This document shows positions 8,328 through 17,522 of a stretch of 64,000 nucleotides of DNA, one piece after another. The notes under the pieces were generated by a model. That model did not search any database. It was given only the letters and a program-made list of their open reading frames with translations, and was not told where the DNA came from. Origin of the DNA: Candidatus Kapaibacterium sp. (lineage in GTDB: Bacteria > Bacteroidota > Ignavibacteria > Kapaibacteriales > UBA2268); assembly GCA_023957315.1 (NCBI GenBank), contig JAMLHE010000005.1:62001-126000 (forward strand). Direction: 5' to 3'. Within the stretch, counting starts at the first letter, position 1; each line of letters opens with the position of its first letter. Position numbers and translations under genes: made by a program.

Positions 8328-9574
8328 TATATTGTCAATTCCGAATTTTGATTTTTTTACTTTTTCTATCAAATTCAGTTGTGGCATGGTCCCAACAAAC
8401 AACTTTGCCCGGAATTGACGTTCTGCAAGCTGAATCTTTTGCTTCAATCAGTGGCAAAAAGATATTATTGCTGTCGAATAGCTCAGGACGTAACTCAAAG
8501 GGGCAATCAACTCTTGAAATACTTTCGAAATCAAACAAATTTGAATTCTTAGGTGTTTTAGCACCTGAACACGGCTACTACACTGCTGTTCCGGCAGGTC
8601 AATCAATAAGCGAAGAAACAATTGACGGAATTAAAATATATTCGATTTACGGTTCAACAAAAGAGCCTGATAAAGGCTTGATGAGACATGCCGATGCAAT
8701 TGTAGTTGATATTCAAGACATCGGAGTTCGCTCTTACACATATATCAGTTCATTGCACCGAACCATGAAAGCCGCAGCACAATCCGGTAAGCAGCTTATT
8801 GTACTTGACCGCCCAAACCCAATTGGTGGATTGATTGTGGATGGCAATGTACTCGAGCCAGGAATGGAATCTTTTGTTGGAGTGGTGCAAATCCCTTATA
8901 TTCATGGATTGACAATCGGCGAATTAGCATTGATGATTAATGAAGAAGGTTGGTTGGGAATTGGAGCTAACAATGAAGCACTGAAATGCGATTTGCAGGT
9001 CATCAGAATGTCGGGCTGGCAAAGATGGATGGCATGGGAAGATACAGGTTTGATGTGGTTTCCGACTTCGCCGCATGTCCCAACACCGGATGCCGTCAGA
9101 GGATTGGCTTGTTTGGGTATTTATGGCGAAATTGGGCTAATGAGCATCGGAATTGGCTCCACATCGCCTTTTCAATACTTTGGGAGTCCAAGTTTTAATC
9201 CCAAAGCAGTTTTGAAAATTCTCGAAAAAGAAAACTTGTTAGGATTGTACTTGTCGCAATCAAGGTTTCAGCCATTTTATGGAATGTATTCAAATAAGAG
9301 CATTGAGGCTGTTTTATTACGTTTCGCCCCCAATCAAGATTTTCGACCTTATACTTGGGGATTGAAATTAGTTTTGGCTGCAAGGGAAGTTCATCCCGAT
9401 TTGTTCAAAAGTGAGACTAAAAGAGCCGGAATTGATATGTTTCACAAGGTAACGGGCACAAAAGATTTATACAATGCGCTTTTCAATAATTTGCCCGATG
9501 ACGTGGTGCTGAAAATTGCAAATCGCGGAGTTGAAGATTTTTTGCTTCTCCGAAGCAAATATTTTCTTTATTGA
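8324..9574 (+). CDS. namZ: DUF1343 / NamZ-family exo-beta-N-acetylmuramidase, exported
   Basis: The 416-residue protein has a signal peptide (1-24, ending VVAWSQ) and then the complete DUF1343 domain. Visible family signatures are GIDVL at the start, the LAPEHGYY motif (PEHG is nearly invariant), VDIQDIGVRSYTY, the LDRPNPIGG loop, the IPYIHGLTIGE motif and WFPTSPHVPTPD. NamZ enzymes, described in Bacillus subtilis and Tannerella forsythia, remove terminal N-acetylmuramic acid from the non-reducing end of peptidoglycan fragments during cell-wall turnover. No MurNAc transport or phosphorylation genes are nearby. The 3' end overlaps the convergent dihydrouridine synthase gene by 7 bp. The gene symbol is given by family, not by direct comparison. 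Confidence 0.87.
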   Translation: MIYCQFRILIFLLFLSNSVVAWSQQTTLPGIDVLQAESFASISGKKILLLSNSSGRNSKGQSTLEILSKSNKFEFLGVLAPEHGYYTAVPAGQSISEETIDGIKIYSIYGSTKEPDKGLMRHADAIVVDIQDIGVRSYTYISSLHRTMKAAAQSGKQLIVLDRPNPIGGLIVDGNVLEPGMESFVGVVQIPYIHGLTIGELALMINEEGWLGIGANNEALKCDLQVIRMSGWQRWMAWEDTGLMWFPTSPHVPTPDAVRGLACLGIYGEIGLMSIGIGSTSPFQYFGSPSFNPKAVLKILEKENLLGLYLSQSRFQPFYGMYSNKSIEAVLLRFAPNQDFRPYTWGLKLVLAAREVHPDLFKSETKRAGIDMFHKVTGTKDLYNALFNNLPDDVVLKIANRGVEDFLLLRSKYFLY

Positions 9575-10584
9575 TTTTCAAAGTCGTAGCCTGTTTCTTG
9601 CAGAATTTTATACACATCCTCGCTACTTTCGGTCAACATTAGTTTTTGCCTAATTTCCGATGCACCGTAAAAATCGTAAGTATAAATTTTGAAAAATCTT
9701 TTTAAAATCGGGAAGTTCTTTCTCCCTTTCCAAGTTTTCAAGAATAATGAGACGTGATTCCACAAAAGACCTAATTTCTCTTCAGGAGTTCGTTCTATTT
9801 GTGGAGAGTTGAAAATCCATGGATTCTTGAAAATCCCTCTGCCAATCATATATCCATCAGCTTTGTATTCATCAAATTTTTGGTGGCAGTCATCAATAGA
9901 TAGCAAATCGCCATTTCCGATAATCGGAATTTGTGCCTCATTTTTTTTGAGAGTTGCAATGGCTTTTCCCATTTCAGCCCATACGGCAGGATAGTCCGAC
10001 ATCATTTTTTGAGTTCGGCAATGCAATGTAATGCAAGCGGGCTTAGCTTCAATCAGGTGAGACATCCATTCCTCAGTGATATGGCGTTCAACACCTGTGC
10101 GCGTTTTGACGCTGACAGGAACCGAAGAACCTTCCTTAGTCGCTGCGATTATTTCCTTTGCCAATTCGGGATATTTGATGAGTTGAGAGCATGAAATATG
10201 CTTGACAATCTTTTTCACAGGGCAACCCATGTTAATATCAATACCGTCGAAGTCCATTTCTTCAGAAATTAATTTTGCCGAGCGATAATACTTTTCAGGG
10301 TCAGAACCCCAAATTTGAGCAATGATTTTTATATTTTTCTTCTTAAGTATTTGCCTTTCCGTATCGCTTATATGAAGGCGATGAATCACATTGTCTCGCC
10401 CTACGGGGTGTAAAAGCCCGTCGGTTGAAGTAAATTCGGCAAATACCGCATGAAGATAGTTTTCATCAGAAATCCCCATAATAAGCTCCCTGAAGACAGT
10501 GTCGGTAACGTCTTCCATAGGTGCTAAGGTATAAAAAGGTCGCGGCAAATCAAGCCAGAAGTTATGTCGTTTCGATTCCATCAT
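9568..10584 (-). CDS. dus: tRNA-dihydrouridine synthase
   Basis: The 338-residue protein is an FMN-dependent TIM-barrel enzyme that reduces uridine to dihydrouridine in tRNA loops. The signatures run in order: LAPMEDVTD at about 20, the DINMGCPVKK loop at about 120 with the catalytic Cys expected in MGCP, SVKTRTGV, LHCRT, GNGDL and GRGIFKNP, the last three lining the FMN phosphate. The C-terminal helical domain is present. The class (A, B or C type) cannot be fixed by eye. Two adjacent Met codons (10584 and 10581) can serve as start. It is convergent with the muramidase gene and lies 58 bp from the end of cydB. Confidence 0.9.
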   Translation of the reverse strand: MMESKRHNFWLDLPRPFYTLAPMEDVTDTVFRELIMGISDENYLHAVFAEFTSTDGLLHPVGRDNVIHRLHISDTERQILKKKNIKIIAQIWGSDPEKYYRSAKLISEEMDFDGIDINMGCPVKKIVKHISCSQLIKYPELAKEIIAATKEGSSVPVSVKTRTGVERHITEEWMSHLIEAKPACITLHCRTQKMMSDYPAVWAEMGKAIATLKKNEAQIPIIGNGDLLSIDDCHQKFDEYKADGYMIGRGIFKNPWIFNSPQIERTPEEKLGLLWNHVSLFLKTWKGRKNFPILKRFFKIYTYDFYGASEIRQKLMLTESSEDVYKILQETGYDFENQ

Positions 10585-10642
10585 AGCTTACAAAAATACG
10601 AAATAAGCCTCAAATGACGCTAAATCATCTCGAAGCATTAAA

Positions 10643-11671
10643 TCAATAGCTTGTGTTGTCCAATTTCACCTTTCCGCGAAATATCCAATAGATGCTGATT
10701 GTATAAGACAAAACAAATGGAATGCCTATCAATGCCATTGTGAACATTACTTCGAGCGTAGTTCGCGATGATGCCGCATTATAAATATTCAAGCTGTATT
10801 CGGGAGAAATAGTCGAACTTAGCAAGTTCGGGAATATTCCTATTGCAAAAAGTGCAAGCAGAGCCAAAATACTGAATGATGATGATAAAAAAGCTCTAAA
10901 TTCTCTACCATGGAAAATTTCTCTCGGAATATTTGCAATCGCAAGCATATTAAATATCGCGATTAGAAAATATTCGGGATGCGATTTTAATATTGAAGCC
11001 ATTTGCGGCACATAAATGAGAGTTGCCATAGTTGTCGTTACGTAGCAAATCACAAAAAATATGATTGCATTATTGACCCAACCACGAACTAACTTTTGCA
11101 AATCACCTTCCGTTTTCATTACCAAGAAAATTGCTCCATGCATCATAAAAAGGGCAACAGTCGTGATACCGACTAAAATTGCATATGGATTAAGCAGGTC
11201 AAAAAATGTCATGTAGGCTTCCTTGTCAGCGGCAACCGGAATTCCGATGATGACATTCCCTAATGCAATTCCGAATAAGAGCCCAATCATAATTGATGAA
11301 ATGCTAAAAGCTATATCCCAAGCCTTTCGCCAAGTAGCGGATTCAACTTTACTCCGAAATTCAATCGCTACAGCTCGAAAGATGATAACCATCAGTATAA
11401 GCATTACAGCAAGGTAGAAGCCTGATGTAAAAGTTGCGTAAACGTGAGGGAAAGCGGCGAACAAAGCACCACCGCCTGTTACGAGCCAAACTTCGTTACC
11501 ATCCCAAAATGGTCCAATGGAATTTAGTGCTATTCTGCGGTCTAAGTCATTTTTGATGAGCAAATGCAATGAACCTACTCCCAAATCAAAACCGTCAAGG
11601 ATTGCGTATCCCGTGAGCAATACTCCAATCAGCACAAACCATGTTACATTCAAATCCAATCCTTCGTACAT
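10643..11671 (-). CDS. cydB: Cytochrome bd oxidase subunit II
   Basis: The 342-residue subunit has eight to nine predicted spans and the CydB opening pattern, with GYAILDGFDLGVGSLH at about 20-35 and FWDGNEVWLVTGGGALFAAFP at about 53-73. The length fits the family. CydB pairs with CydA to form a quinol oxidase of the inner membrane with high oxygen affinity, used under low oxygen or nitrosative stress. Its ATG shares one base with the cydA stop (TAATG), so the two are translationally coupled. A cydX-like micro-ORF was not found in the 58 bp downstream. Confidence 0.95.
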   Translation of the reverse strand: MYEGLDLNVTWFVLIGVLLTGYAILDGFDLGVGSLHLLIKNDLDRRIALNSIGPFWDGNEVWLVTGGGALFAAFPHVYATFTSGFYLAVMLILMVIIFRAVAIEFRSKVESATWRKAWDIAFSISSIMIGLLFGIALGNVIIGIPVAADKEAYMTFFDLLNPYAILVGITTVALFMMHGAIFLVMKTEGDLQKLVRGWVNNAIIFFVICYVTTTMATLIYVPQMASILKSHPEYFLIAIFNMLAIANIPREIFHGREFRAFLSSSFSILALLALFAIGIFPNLLSSTISPEYSLNIYNAASSRTTLEVMFTMALIGIPFVLSYTISIYWIFRGKVKLDNTSY

Positions 11672-13035
11672 TATTGCACCTCCTTCATGGAAACCGAGTC
11701 ATCTTGTGCTGAAATTAACCTGTAATCATCTGGTCCGTGATGGATTTTCTTATTCAATAAAAATATGAATAATACAAATAACAGTGAATAAATTAGACCA
11801 AACATAATAAGAGAAATAAGCACATCGTTGGCAGAAACAGTTTTTGAAAGTGCATCTTTGGTTTTGAGTAAACCATATACAATCCAAGGTTGGCGACCAA
11901 TTTCAGCAGACATCCAGCCGATTTGATTGCCAATATGAGGCAGCAAAATGCTGAAAACGGCTAAAATCATAAACCACTTTTGTTTGAACAATACACCACG
12001 CCACCACAAAAAGAGTCCAAGTGTCGTAAATCCAATAAAAAACATCCCTATTGCAACCATCAAATGATATGTTTGGAAAATAATGTTCACAGGTGGTCTT
12101 TCATCTTTGGGAAATTCGTTTAATCCCGTGACAGGTTTCTCGCTATCGAAAAATAGCATATAGGACAACATTCCGGGAATTTTGACTCCGTATGTCTCCT
12201 GTTTTTCCTCATCAACCCAACCAAAAAGGTATAAATCGCCGGGAGCAGTTTCATAATGCCCTTCGAATGCAGCAAGTTTGGCAGGTTGGTATTCATATAC
12301 CTGAACAGCGCTGCTATGCCCGGTAAATAGTTGAAAAAGAGAGGCTACAAAAGCAACAATTAGGGAGATTTTGATGCCTGCTTTGGCAGTTTCGATATGA
12401 CGATTTTTGATATAAAAATAAGCCGATACGCTTAATACAAGAAAAGCGCCTGCAAGCCAAGCACCGCCAATAGTGTGGGACAGTCTTTCGACACTCGAAG
12501 GATTGAATACCATAGCCCAAAAATCAACAATTTCGGCTCTCGCTTCCGTACCTTCCCCTACAATTCTGTGTCCGGCAGGTGTATGCATCCACGAACCGGC
12601 AACTACAATCCAAACTGCACTCAAGTGCGCCCCCAGAGTGACCATAATTGTAGAGAAAAAGTGCATTTTAGAAGATACTTTATTCCATCCGAAAACTAAT
12701 ATTGCCAAGAATCCTGATTCCAAGAAAAAGGCGAAAATACCTTCTGCGGCTAAAGCACTACCGAATACATCACCCACAAATCTCGAATATGTTGCCCAAT
12801 TTGTTCCAAATTCAAATTCCATCACAATACCGGTTGCGACACCAATCCCAAAAATTAAGGCGAAAATCCGAACCCAAAATTTTGTCATTTCTTCATACAT
12901 TTTGTTTCCGGTTCTCAGATACATGCCCTCCATGATAATGAGCATAACCCCAAGACCTATACTCATAGGCGGATAAATGTAATGAAAACCTATTGTAAAA
13001 GCAAATTGCAGGCGAGATAAAAATTCGACATCCAT
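11671..13035 (-). CDS. cydA: Cytochrome bd oxidase subunit I
   Basis: The 454-residue protein carries the heme-binding and quinol-binding signatures: the His18 heme b595 ligand region (GFHYIYPPMS), a span with MEFEFGTNWATYSRFVGD, the Q-loop element QPAKLAAFEGHYE, and GRQPWIVYGLLKT near the C-terminus. The Q-loop is short, as in the type of CydA found outside the enterobacterial long-loop group. The enzyme oxidises quinol and reduces oxygen to water without pumping protons. The gene is first in the cydAB operon; the 95 bp between it and the UPF0104 gene is AT-rich and may hold the promoter, but no clear motif was recognised. Confidence 0.95.
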   Translation of the reverse strand: MDVEFLSRLQFAFTIGFHYIYPPMSIGLGVMLIIMEGMYLRTGNKMYEEMTKFWVRIFALIFGIGVATGIVMEFEFGTNWATYSRFVGDVFGSALAAEGIFAFFLESGFLAILVFGWNKVSSKMHFFSTIMVTLGAHLSAVWIVVAGSWMHTPAGHRIVGEGTEARAEIVDFWAMVFNPSSVERLSHTIGGAWLAGAFLVLSVSAYFYIKNRHIETAKAGIKISLIVAFVASLFQLFTGHSSAVQVYEYQPAKLAAFEGHYETAPGDLYLFGWVDEEKQETYGVKIPGMLSYMLFFDSEKPVTGLNEFPKDERPPVNIIFQTYHLMVAIGMFFIGFTTLGLFLWWRGVLFKQKWFMILAVFSILLPHIGNQIGWMSAEIGRQPWIVYGLLKTKDALSKTVSANDVLISLIMFGLIYSLLFVLFIFLLNKKIHHGPDDYRLISAQDDSVSMKEVQ

Positions 13036-13130
13036 GATTTACTCCATAATACTTAGCATTAGCTTTTAAACTATATTTACAGTTTTATGATACTAAAATA
13101 ACAATAAAGCATAAATAAAGCCATAAAAAA

Positions 13131-14159
13131 TTAGCTATTAGGAGAACTATTTTCGATTTCGCTGATTCGAATCGTATTAATGCCTTCATAAATCAAGTAT
13201 ATTGCTCCAAGGCAAGATTGGACAAGAAGTGTGATGATATGAATAATCGTTGCGTAAGCAAATGCTTCGTTCGATGTTATTGAATATAAAGTGGTCATAA
13301 TTGATGCTACAACCAAATGATAAACTCCGACAGCTCCAGGTGTGAAGGCAATTGCAGTTGCAATTCCGGCAAAAACAACTAAAATTATTGAATCTATGAA
13401 TGAAAGGTGTATCGCAGATTGGAATTGGAATGCAAAAAATACGAGATACATAATCAGGGCATAAGATAGCCAAAGAAGAATCGTGTAGAAAGTCATTTTG
13501 AAATAAAAAAGCGGACTTTTCAATGATACAAAACCTTGCACGAAAGCCGACATTGAATCTTCGAACTTATGTGTAAATTTTGCAGGTAATATTGATTTCA
13601 GCAAATTCCATATTGGATGGCGAAAGCGATAAATGAAAAATAGCGTGGCAATAACTACTAATACGATGATAAATATACCGAGCGAGCCTTGAAATACGCT
13701 ATCGAAATTCAGTAATTTGAAAAGTGGTTCGGACAGGAAAACAAGAGAAACTAAAAATAGAATATTTAAAAAGGCGAAATCAACTCCACCTTCGAGTACA
13801 GCGGTAGATATTACTGCGGCTGTGGGCAATTTTTCCTTTTTTGCTAAGATAATCGGGCGAGCAAGTTCTCCAAAGCGGAGTGTGAAGCTATTCAGCAGGT
13901 GTCCAATCATGATTGCAGAAAATGCATTATGAACTTTTACATCACTCGAAATCGGAGCAAGTATTTCTCGCCATCTTAATGCTCTAATTATATTTGAAGC
14001 TATAATTGCAGGAATGGAAAATAAGACCCAGACATAATCGAGACCTTGAAGCTGAATCAACAATTCATCGAAAGCAATTTGCCGAGCCGATAAATATAAA
14101 CTCAGAGCCAAAATTGCAGTCGCAACAATGTATTTAATAATTCTGTTATCGAATCTCAT
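13131..14159 (-). CDS. UPF0104 / lysylphosphatidylglycerol-synthase-TM family membrane protein
   Basis: The 342-residue protein has about eight to nine predicted spans. The family signatures are IRALRWREIL at about 60, the GHLLNSFTLRFGELARPIIL stretch at about 85-105, and TPGAVGVYHLV near the C-terminus. This membrane domain corresponds to the flippase half of MprF and to AglD-like proteins; stand-alone members are thought to move lipids or lipid-linked sugars but few are characterised. A second, clearly related copy lies at 39395-40429. The gene is upstream of cydA on the same strand (95 bp gap) and divergent from the helicase gene; no functional link to either is evident. Confidence 0.8.
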   Translation of the reverse strand: MRFDNRIIKYIVATAILALSLYLSARQIAFDELLIQLQGLDYVWVLFSIPAIIASNIIRALRWREILAPISSDVKVHNAFSAIMIGHLLNSFTLRFGELARPIILAKKEKLPTAAVISTAVLEGGVDFAFLNILFLVSLVFLSEPLFKLLNFDSVFQGSLGIFIIVLVVIATLFFIYRFRHPIWNLLKSILPAKFTHKFEDSMSAFVQGFVSLKSPLFYFKMTFYTILLWLSYALIMYLVFFAFQFQSAIHLSFIDSIILVVFAGIATAIAFTPGAVGVYHLVVASIMTTLYSITSNEAFAYATIIHIITLLVQSCLGAIYLIYEGINTIRISEIENSSPNS

Positions 14160-14300
14160 ATATTTTGTATTAATTTATTGACAAATTTAAGGTAAAAATT
14201 CCGTAAGTAGAACATTCATTTCACATAATTTGCAGATAATTATTATTATTTAATAATAAATACACTAAAATGCAATATCATCCGTGTCAACATTATCAAA

Positions 14301-14318
14301 GTAAACAAAAAAGTTTAC
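14301..14318. promoter_or_regulatory. Inverted repeat upstream of the helicase gene
   Basis: GTAAAC and GTTTAC form 6-bp arms around an A6 spacer, 25 bases before the helicase ATG. It could be an RNA hairpin in the leader or an operator. DEAD-box helicase genes of this type often have regulated leaders, but no protein or RNA family is recognised here, so function is a guess. Confidence 0.25.
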
Positions 14319-14343
14319 AGTTTATGATTCTAAAAAAATAAAA

Positions 14344-15936
14344 ATGAATACACCTTTAACATTCGAAGAGCTCGGCTTGTCGGATAACATCCTCCAATCC
14401 CTTCATACGAAAGGTTTTGAAACACCCTCACCGATTCAAGAGCAATGTATCCCAATAATCATGGGTGGCGATTATGACTTAGTCGGTCAAGCGCAAACAG
14501 GAACAGGTAAGACTGCGGCATTTGGATTGCCAATCTTAGATTTGATAGAAGAAAACGCCAGACGCGTTCAAGCAATTGTACTCGCTCCTACTCGCGAGCT
14601 TGCTATGCAAATCTCTGAAGAATTGAACTCATTGAAGGGTTCAAAAAGAGTCGTGATTGCACCAATATACGGTGGTCAATCAATTGACAGGCAAATATCA
14701 AAACTCACATCAGGAGTTGACATCATCGTCGGCACACCTGGCAGAGTAATAGATTTGCTGAATCGGAAAGTCATCAAATTGCAACAAATATCATATTTGG
14801 TATTGGACGAAGCAGACGAAATGCTCAACATGGGCTTCGTTGATGATGTAGAATTAATCATGAAAACTACAAATTCCGAAAAGCGTACATTCATGTTTTG
14901 CGCTACGATGCCAAAAGAAATTTTGGGATTAGCCAAAAAATACATGAACGAATTTAAAACTGTCAAAATCGAAAGCAATCAATTAACAACGATTTTGACT
15001 GACCAAATTTACTTCGAAGTAGAAGAATCTGACAAATTGGAAGCACTTTGTAGAATTATTGACTTCGAAATGGACTTCTACGGTTTGATTTTTTGCAGAA
15101 CGAAACTTGACGTGGACAGAGTTTCCACCAGATTGAACGACCGCGGTTATCAAGCCGAAGCAATTCATGGCGATATTTCCCAATCTCAACGTGAAAAAGT
15201 ATTGGCACAGTTGAAAAGCAAACGAGTTAATATTTTAGTTGCAACTGACGTTGCAGCCAGAGGTATCGACATTCAAAATCTGACTCACGTTATCAACTAT
15301 TCACTTCCTCAAGACCCCGAATCATATGTCCACAGAGTTGGTCGTACCGGCAGAGCAGGAAACGAAGGCACGGCAATCACTTTTGTGACAAGACGTGAAG
15401 TTCGTAATTTGAGCTTCATCCAAAAGCATTCCAAAACGGACATCCGTAAGGGTAAACTTCCGGGAATCGCAGAAATCATCGAAGCCAAAAAAGATTGGAT
15501 TATGACTGAAATCGAAACAAAATCTGTCGAAAAACTCGAAAAAATTTACAAAGCATTAGCTAATAAAATCTTAACTTCAATTGACCCCGAAACTGCTTTA
15601 GCAACTTTGCTCAAATATACTTTTGCCGATGATTTGGACGTAACGAGTTACAAAGAAATCCGAGAAAGGGAAACTTCTAAACCATCGATTAAAGAGCAAA
15701 CCAGACTGTTTATTGCCAAAGGCAAAAAAGATGGCATGAGCAAACGTTCAATCGTCAACTTTATAGTGGAAAAAGCAAAAACACGCGAGACAAAAATCTC
15801 CAACGTTGAAGTTTTTGATGCATACTCATTTATTACTGTTCCTTTTCAGGAAGCAGAATTTATACTTCGCACATTCAAACGCGAAAAATTTGGCAAAAAA
15901 CCAATGGTTGTAAAAGCTGAAGAAAGAGATAATTAA
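14344..15936 (+). CDS. DEAD-box ATP-dependent RNA helicase with DbpA-type RNA-binding tail
   Basis: The 530-residue protein has both RecA-like domains with the full helicase motif set: Q motif (SPIQEQCIP), AQTGTGKT, PTRELA, TPGR, DEAD (LDEADEML), FCATMP in place of SAT, ARGIDI and HRVGRTGRAG. From about 440 to 515 it has a DbpA-like RRM recognisable by TRLFIAKGKKDG and a VPFQEAEFIL ending. This arrangement is that of the CsdA/DeaD group, which acts in ribosome assembly and cold adaptation. The 184-bp leader carries an inverted repeat, so regulation at the RNA level is possible. The stop is two bases from the end of the convergent xseB gene. Confidence 0.93.
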   Translation: MNTPLTFEELGLSDNILQSLHTKGFETPSPIQEQCIPIIMGGDYDLVGQAQTGTGKTAAFGLPILDLIEENARRVQAIVLAPTRELAMQISEELNSLKGSKRVVIAPIYGGQSIDRQISKLTSGVDIIVGTPGRVIDLLNRKVIKLQQISYLVLDEADEMLNMGFVDDVELIMKTTNSEKRTFMFCATMPKEILGLAKKYMNEFKTVKIESNQLTTILTDQIYFEVEESDKLEALCRIIDFEMDFYGLIFCRTKLDVDRVSTRLNDRGYQAEAIHGDISQSQREKVLAQLKSKRVNILVATDVAARGIDIQNLTHVINYSLPQDPESYVHRVGRTGRAGNEGTAITFVTRREVRNLSFIQKHSKTDIRKGKLPGIAEIIEAKKDWIMTEIETKSVEKLEKIYKALANKILTSIDPETALATLLKYTFADDLDVTSYKEIRERETSKPSIKEQTRLFIAKGKKDGMSKRSIVNFIVEKAKTRETKISNVEVFDAYSFITVPFQEAEFILRTFKREKFGKKPMVVKAEERDN

Positions 15937-15938
15937 TT

Positions 15939-16133
15939 CTAGTCTTCAGTTTCTGCAAATTTGTTCGTTATATCAATTATTTTGAGTTCGGCTTTTTCGA
16001 GATACTTCCTGCAATCGGAAGCAAGCGATAAGCCTTCCTCATATAATTTTGTCATTTGGTCGAGAGAAACGTTTCCTTCGTCGAGGATTTCGGATATTTC
16101 GTCTATCCGTTTGATTTTATCTTCAAATTTCAT
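15939..16133 (-). CDS. xseB: Exodeoxyribonuclease VII small subunit
   Basis: The 64-residue protein has the XseB pattern: two helices, with a motif of the type IDEISEILDEGNVSLDQM followed by LYEEGLSLASDCRKYLEKAE, which is the conserved YEEG(L)xL core. Several small subunits wrap the long helix of XseA to build the active nuclease, which degrades single-stranded DNA to oligonucleotides. The gene begins ten bases after the xseA stop, so the two are made from one message. The length is normal for the family. Confidence 0.92.
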   Translation of the reverse strand: MKFEDKIKRIDEISEILDEGNVSLDQMTKLYEEGLSLASDCRKYLEKAELKIIDITNKFAETED

Positions 16134-16143
16134 ATAAATTTAT

Positions 16144-17355
16144 TTATTGGTTTAACTTAACTTCTACTGTTTCATTCTTCCGAATGATTTGGATAGCAGT
16201 AAATTGATTCAATGATTGTTCGTTCGTAATGAATGCGTTCCCATCGCTCAACAATGCATAGCCCTTATTCAAAGGTGCTTTGGGGTCGTTAGCTTTGATG
16301 ACAGAGTACTTGGATTGCAATCCATTCTTTACGAAATCCACTTGCTTCCTGACATCGGTCATCATTGAGTTTGTATTCAGCTTCAAATTCTGCTTCAAAA
16401 TAGCAATCCTTTCCTGAATCCGCCTAAGCCCTTTGAACGCAAAATCCTTGGTAATCAAATTTCGTGTTTTGTCAACTATTCGATATGCAGCCCTTTGCAT
16501 AGCCGATACTTTCGCATCAATATGGTACATATAATCTTCGAGCGTGACTGAAGTTACAATCTCGGCTGATGCAGTCGGCGTTGCGGCACGCAAATCAGCT
16601 ACAAAGTCGGAAATAGTGAAATCGGTTTCATGCCCGACGGCGGAAATAATCGGCTTTTTGGCATTGTAAATTGCATTTGCAACTATCTCCTCATTGTATG
16701 CCCAGAGGTCTTCGATAGAACCACCTCCTCTGCCGATAATAATCACATCTAATGGCAAATTGTCCAATTCAGCGATGGCTTTTGCAATGTCTTGTGCCGA
16801 GCCTTCACCTTGGACGAGCGTTGGTCGGAAATAAATCGTTGCTAACGGAAATCGCCTTTCGATTGTAGAGATAATATCACGTACTGCAGCACCTGTTGGC
16901 GATGTTGACACACCGATTTTCAAAATATTGGCAGGTAGTGTTTTCTTGTGTTCTTGAGCAAAATACCCTTTTTCCTGAAGCTTTTGTTTCAGTGCTTCAT
17001 ATGCCAAAAACAAATCACCTTCTCCGGCAGGCATTACCGTCGATACATCAATCTGATAGCGTCCTTGCGGAGGGTAAACGGTCACTTTGCCTGTTAGCTT
17101 TACTTTTAAGCCGTCCTTGAGTTGGAATGATACCGCTTTTCCACGCCACATTACACAGGAAATCGAAGATTGCTCATCTTTAAGTGAGAAATAGCGATGC
17201 CCGGAACTATGTGCAGTGAAGTTTGAGACTTCACCCATCACTGAGATTTGCCCAAAATCGCTTTCGAGCACCGAGCGTATTCGGTTAGTCAGTTGACTAA
17301 CTGTTGGTACCGGAACAGAAGCAGGAGATTCGAAATTTATTCTGGTTAGTTTCAT
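16144..17355 (-). CDS. xseA: Exodeoxyribonuclease VII large subunit
   Basis: The 403-residue protein has an N-terminal OB-fold (about 15-110, VMGEVSNFTAHSSGHRYFSLKD and VMWRGKA), then the catalytic XseA domain with GVSTSPTGAAVRDI and RRFP, the IIGRGGGSIEDLWAYNEE motif and AVGHETDFTISDFVADLRAATPTASAE, which hold the predicted active-site residues. The coiled-coil region that binds XseB follows (about 285-350), and the C-terminal PLNKGYALL segment closes the protein. The enzyme trims single-stranded DNA during mismatch repair and recombination. Its 5' flank is a 167-bp AT-rich gap shared with the divergent glnS gene. Confidence 0.95.
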   Translation of the reverse strand: MKLTRINFESPASVPVPTVSQLTNRIRSVLESDFGQISVMGEVSNFTAHSSGHRYFSLKDEQSSISCVMWRGKAVSFQLKDGLKVKLTGKVTVYPPQGRYQIDVSTVMPAGEGDLFLAYEALKQKLQEKGYFAQEHKKTLPANILKIGVSTSPTGAAVRDIISTIERRFPLATIYFRPTLVQGEGSAQDIAKAIAELDNLPLDVIIIGRGGGSIEDLWAYNEEIVANAIYNAKKPIISAVGHETDFTISDFVADLRAATPTASAEIVTSVTLEDYMYHIDAKVSAMQRAAYRIVDKTRNLITKDFAFKGLRRIQERIAILKQNLKLNTNSMMTDVRKQVDFVKNGLQSKYSVIKANDPKAPLNKGYALLSDGNAFITNEQSLNQFTAIQIIRKNETVEVKLNQ

Positions 17356-17522
17356 ATTATTTTTTTTGTTTTTATCATCTACGAATATATTGATTTAATC
17401 TTGAATTTAACTCATCCAAATTTTCCTTTTTGAAACATTTTTGAATTGACTATACTAATAAGCGATAAATGTTTATTTTTGTTGCTTAAGAAATGTAAAA
17501 AAAATATATAATTGTGGACATA

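Noticed and set aside
12473..12976. A 167-codon plus-strand frame inside cydA
   Set aside because: It is antisense to a canonical CydA and has no family pattern.
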